Shown here: piece after piece, positions 62,901 to 64,000 of the stretch
Layout: the number at the start of each line of letters is the position of its first letter
Numbering within the stretch: the first letter of the stretch is position 1
DNA from: Heyndrickxia sporothermodurans
GTDB taxonomy: Bacteria; Bacillota; Bacilli; Bacillales; Bacillaceae_C
Assembly (NCBI GenBank): GCA_016756695.1
Contig: CP066701.1
Location: 2,260,001-2,324,000, forward strand
Reading direction: 5' to 3'
Length of the DNA stretch: 64,000 bases
Translations under genes and position numbers: made by a program
Notes under the pieces: generated by a model
The model's database searches: none
Told to the model about the DNA's origin: nothing
The model's input: the letters and a program-made list of their open reading frames with translations, nothing else

Positions 62901-63275
62901 AACATGATTATACCAGTGTAAAAACATTTATATTATTTGCGGTAAAACAGATATGAGGAAGGGAATTGATGGATTAGCAACGCTAATTCAAGATTCTTTC
63001 GAACTTGATCCATATGGAGATTCTATTTTCCTTTTCTCTGGTTGGAGTAAAGACCGTTATAAATGTTTATATTTTGATGGCGATGGTTTCGCCATGCTTT
63101 ATAAGCGACTAGATGGAGGAAAACTTCAATACCAAAAGATGAAAATGAAGTACGTAAACTTTCGCAACAGGAGGTTCGCTGGTTGTTAGAAGGGTTGTCC
63201 ATTCAGCAACCAAAAGTACCATTCAAAAATCACAAAAAGGAGTATTCTAAACAAGCTAGAAATGTTGGTTTATAG
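62897..63275 (+). pseudogene. IS66 TnpB, broken by two one-base deletions
   Basis: The intended protein begins MKHDYTSVKNIYIICGKTDMRKGIDGLATLIQ, but the run of five As near 62920 must be six to keep frame. The middle frame (62953–63189) gives DPYGDSIFLFSGWSKDRYKCLYFDGDGFAMLYKRLD, the IS66 Orf2 hallmark. Near 63138 another A is missing; the true end, EVRWLLEGLSIQQPK, continues in the next frame to a TAG at 63273. With both As restored it is a normal TnpB of about 126 residues. Its role in transposition is required but undefined. Confidence 0.85.
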
Positions 63276-63352
63276 CCATTTTCAACTTCGCTTTCTACGT
63301 TAAAAATGTTATAATATAACTAACTTATGGTGAACGAAAAGTGGTGAAATAA

Positions 63353-64000
63353 ATGGTTAATACTTCTTCCAATAACAAGAATCCATATGGGAAATTAATT
63401 CGACTTCTCGAAGAACAATTGGCTCATTCAAATCAACAAAACAAAGACTTATCGAAAAAGCTAGATCAATCAACTAAACAGATTGAAGCGCTAACTGAAC
63501 AAATTCGCCATTTAACAAAACTTTTATATGGATCGAAATCCGAAAAATCGAAATACAACGTACCAGATGGGCAAGGCTCATTATTTGATGATGACCCGGC
63601 TTTTAGCGAACCTGAGCACACAGAAGAACAAAGCCAACAGACAATCTCTTATACTGTTGTACGAAAAGTTAAATCAAAAAAACGAAATGATTCCTTGCAT
63701 GATGGTATTGAAGTAGAAGCTATTCACCATCATCCGAAAAATACAATCTGTGACTGTTGCCAAGGGCAAATGATTGAAATTGGTAGTACACTTGTACGTG
63801 AAGAAGCAAAATTTATTCCTGCAAAAATGATGAAAGTACAGCACATTGAACATGCGTATGAATGTAAAGACTGCAAAGTTGATTCATCACAGCCAGCACA
63901 AATCAAACGCGGGAAAGCACCACAACCAGCGATTCAGCGTAGCATCGCAAGTCCTAGCGTACTTGCCAAAGTCATCTATGATAAATTTGCACAATATTTA
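63353..64000 (+). CDS. IS66 transposase TnpC (3' end outside window)
   Basis: The frame is open from ATG 63353 to the window end (216 codons). It begins MVNTSSNNKNPYGKLIRLLEEQ; a leucine-zipper-like coiled coil (about 14–60) leads into the IS66 motif HLTKLLYGSKSEKSKYN, an acidic linker, then the zinc-finger domain with CDCCQG (about 139–144) and YECKDCK (about 175–181), and the start of the catalytic domain (SIASPSVLAKVIYDKFAQYL). The DDE residues lie beyond the window. The piece seen is intact. Confidence 0.93.
   Translation, partial: MVNTSSNNKNPYGKLIRLLEEQLAHSNQQNKDLSKKLDQSTKQIEALTEQIRHLTKLLYGSKSEKSKYNVPDGQGSLFDDDPAFSEPEHTEEQSQQTISYTVVRKVKSKKRNDSLHDGIEVEAIHHHPKNTICDCCQGQMIEIGSTLVREEAKFIPAKMMKVQHIEHAYECKDCKVDSSQPAQIKRGKAPQPAIQRSIASPSVLAKVIYDKFAQYL

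Larger units (their letters stand above)
62626..64000 (+). mobile_element. IS66-family element, left part (continues beyond the window)
   Basis: An apparent left terminus GTAAGCCCCCATTC (about 62626) is followed by the three genes typical of IS66: tnpA-, tnpB- and tnpC-like, in that order. tnpC is cut by the window end. tnpB carries two one-base deletions. The element lies in the remains of a glycerophosphotransferase gene. Confidence 0.85.

Noticed and set aside
1-64000. tRNA or rRNA genes
   Set aside because: I saw no cloverleaf-like segments with a GTTCGA-type T arm and no ribosomal RNA sequence.

Overview
The window is about 64 kb of AT-rich chromosome from an endospore-forming Bacillaceae (Firmicutes) bacterium. 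The evidence is the low GC content, AGGAGG-type ribosome binding sites with many TTG starts, a SpoIIP gene and a likely small spore protein gene. The Bacillus-like backbone order secA–prfB–(yvjA)–cccB–ftsE–ftsX–M23 hydrolase and later ctpB–minJ and csbA–uvrB–uvrA also supports this. I cannot fix genus or species from sequence alone.

Layout. 1–946: the 3' part of a two-gene chromate transporter. 1154–12246: the secA to cls backbone, with prfB carrying the programmed +1 frameshift and an IS150-group element sitting inside a decayed yvjA-like gene. 12354–18260: a methionine/homoserine cluster (a cystathionine synthase/lyase-type enzyme, SAM riboswitch, O-acetylhomoserine sulfhydrylase, homoserine dehydrogenase); an IS1182-family element separates the riboswitch from its gene. 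18679–24371: a DedA–PAP2 fusion protein, ctpB, minJ and a DUF445 gene. 24822–29380: a branched-chain amino acid ABC importer (livJHMGF) whose livH carries a frameshift. 29553–36738: a His-rich lipoprotein, a broken dioxygenase, an acetyltransferase, D-serine ammonia-lyase, a spore protein candidate, spoIIP, a seven-iron ferredoxin, an FMN reductase and an Fe–S type regulator. 37229–45428: the complete phosphate module phoP–phoR–pstS–pstC–pstA–pstB–pstB–phoU with a textbook Pho box. 45636–48175: czrA–cadA zinc/cadmium efflux. 48664–56878: a teichoic-acid-type glycosyltransferase, an HD hydrolase, csbA, a DUF2164 gene and uvrB–uvrA with SOS boxes. 57508–64000: a NERD/zinc-ribbon protein, galE, a glycerophosphotransferase–glycosyltransferase fusion, a truncated relative, and the left part of an IS66 element running off the window.

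The most unusual content is intergenic. Three unrelated repeat families occupy the gaps. Family A is a roughly 130–145 bp structured repeat with four long copies and two internally deleted ones; its central stem changes on both sides between copies, which is the signature of a conserved RNA or DNA hairpin. Family B consists of two arrays of a 52-bp tandem repeat, 20 kb apart. Family C is a roughly 310-bp multi-hairpin repeat present as an inverted pair 15 kb apart. Single-base indels break livH, the IS1182 transposase, IS66 tnpB (twice) and the truncated glycerophosphotransferase gene; most fall in homopolymers, so sequencing or assembly error must be considered alongside real decay.
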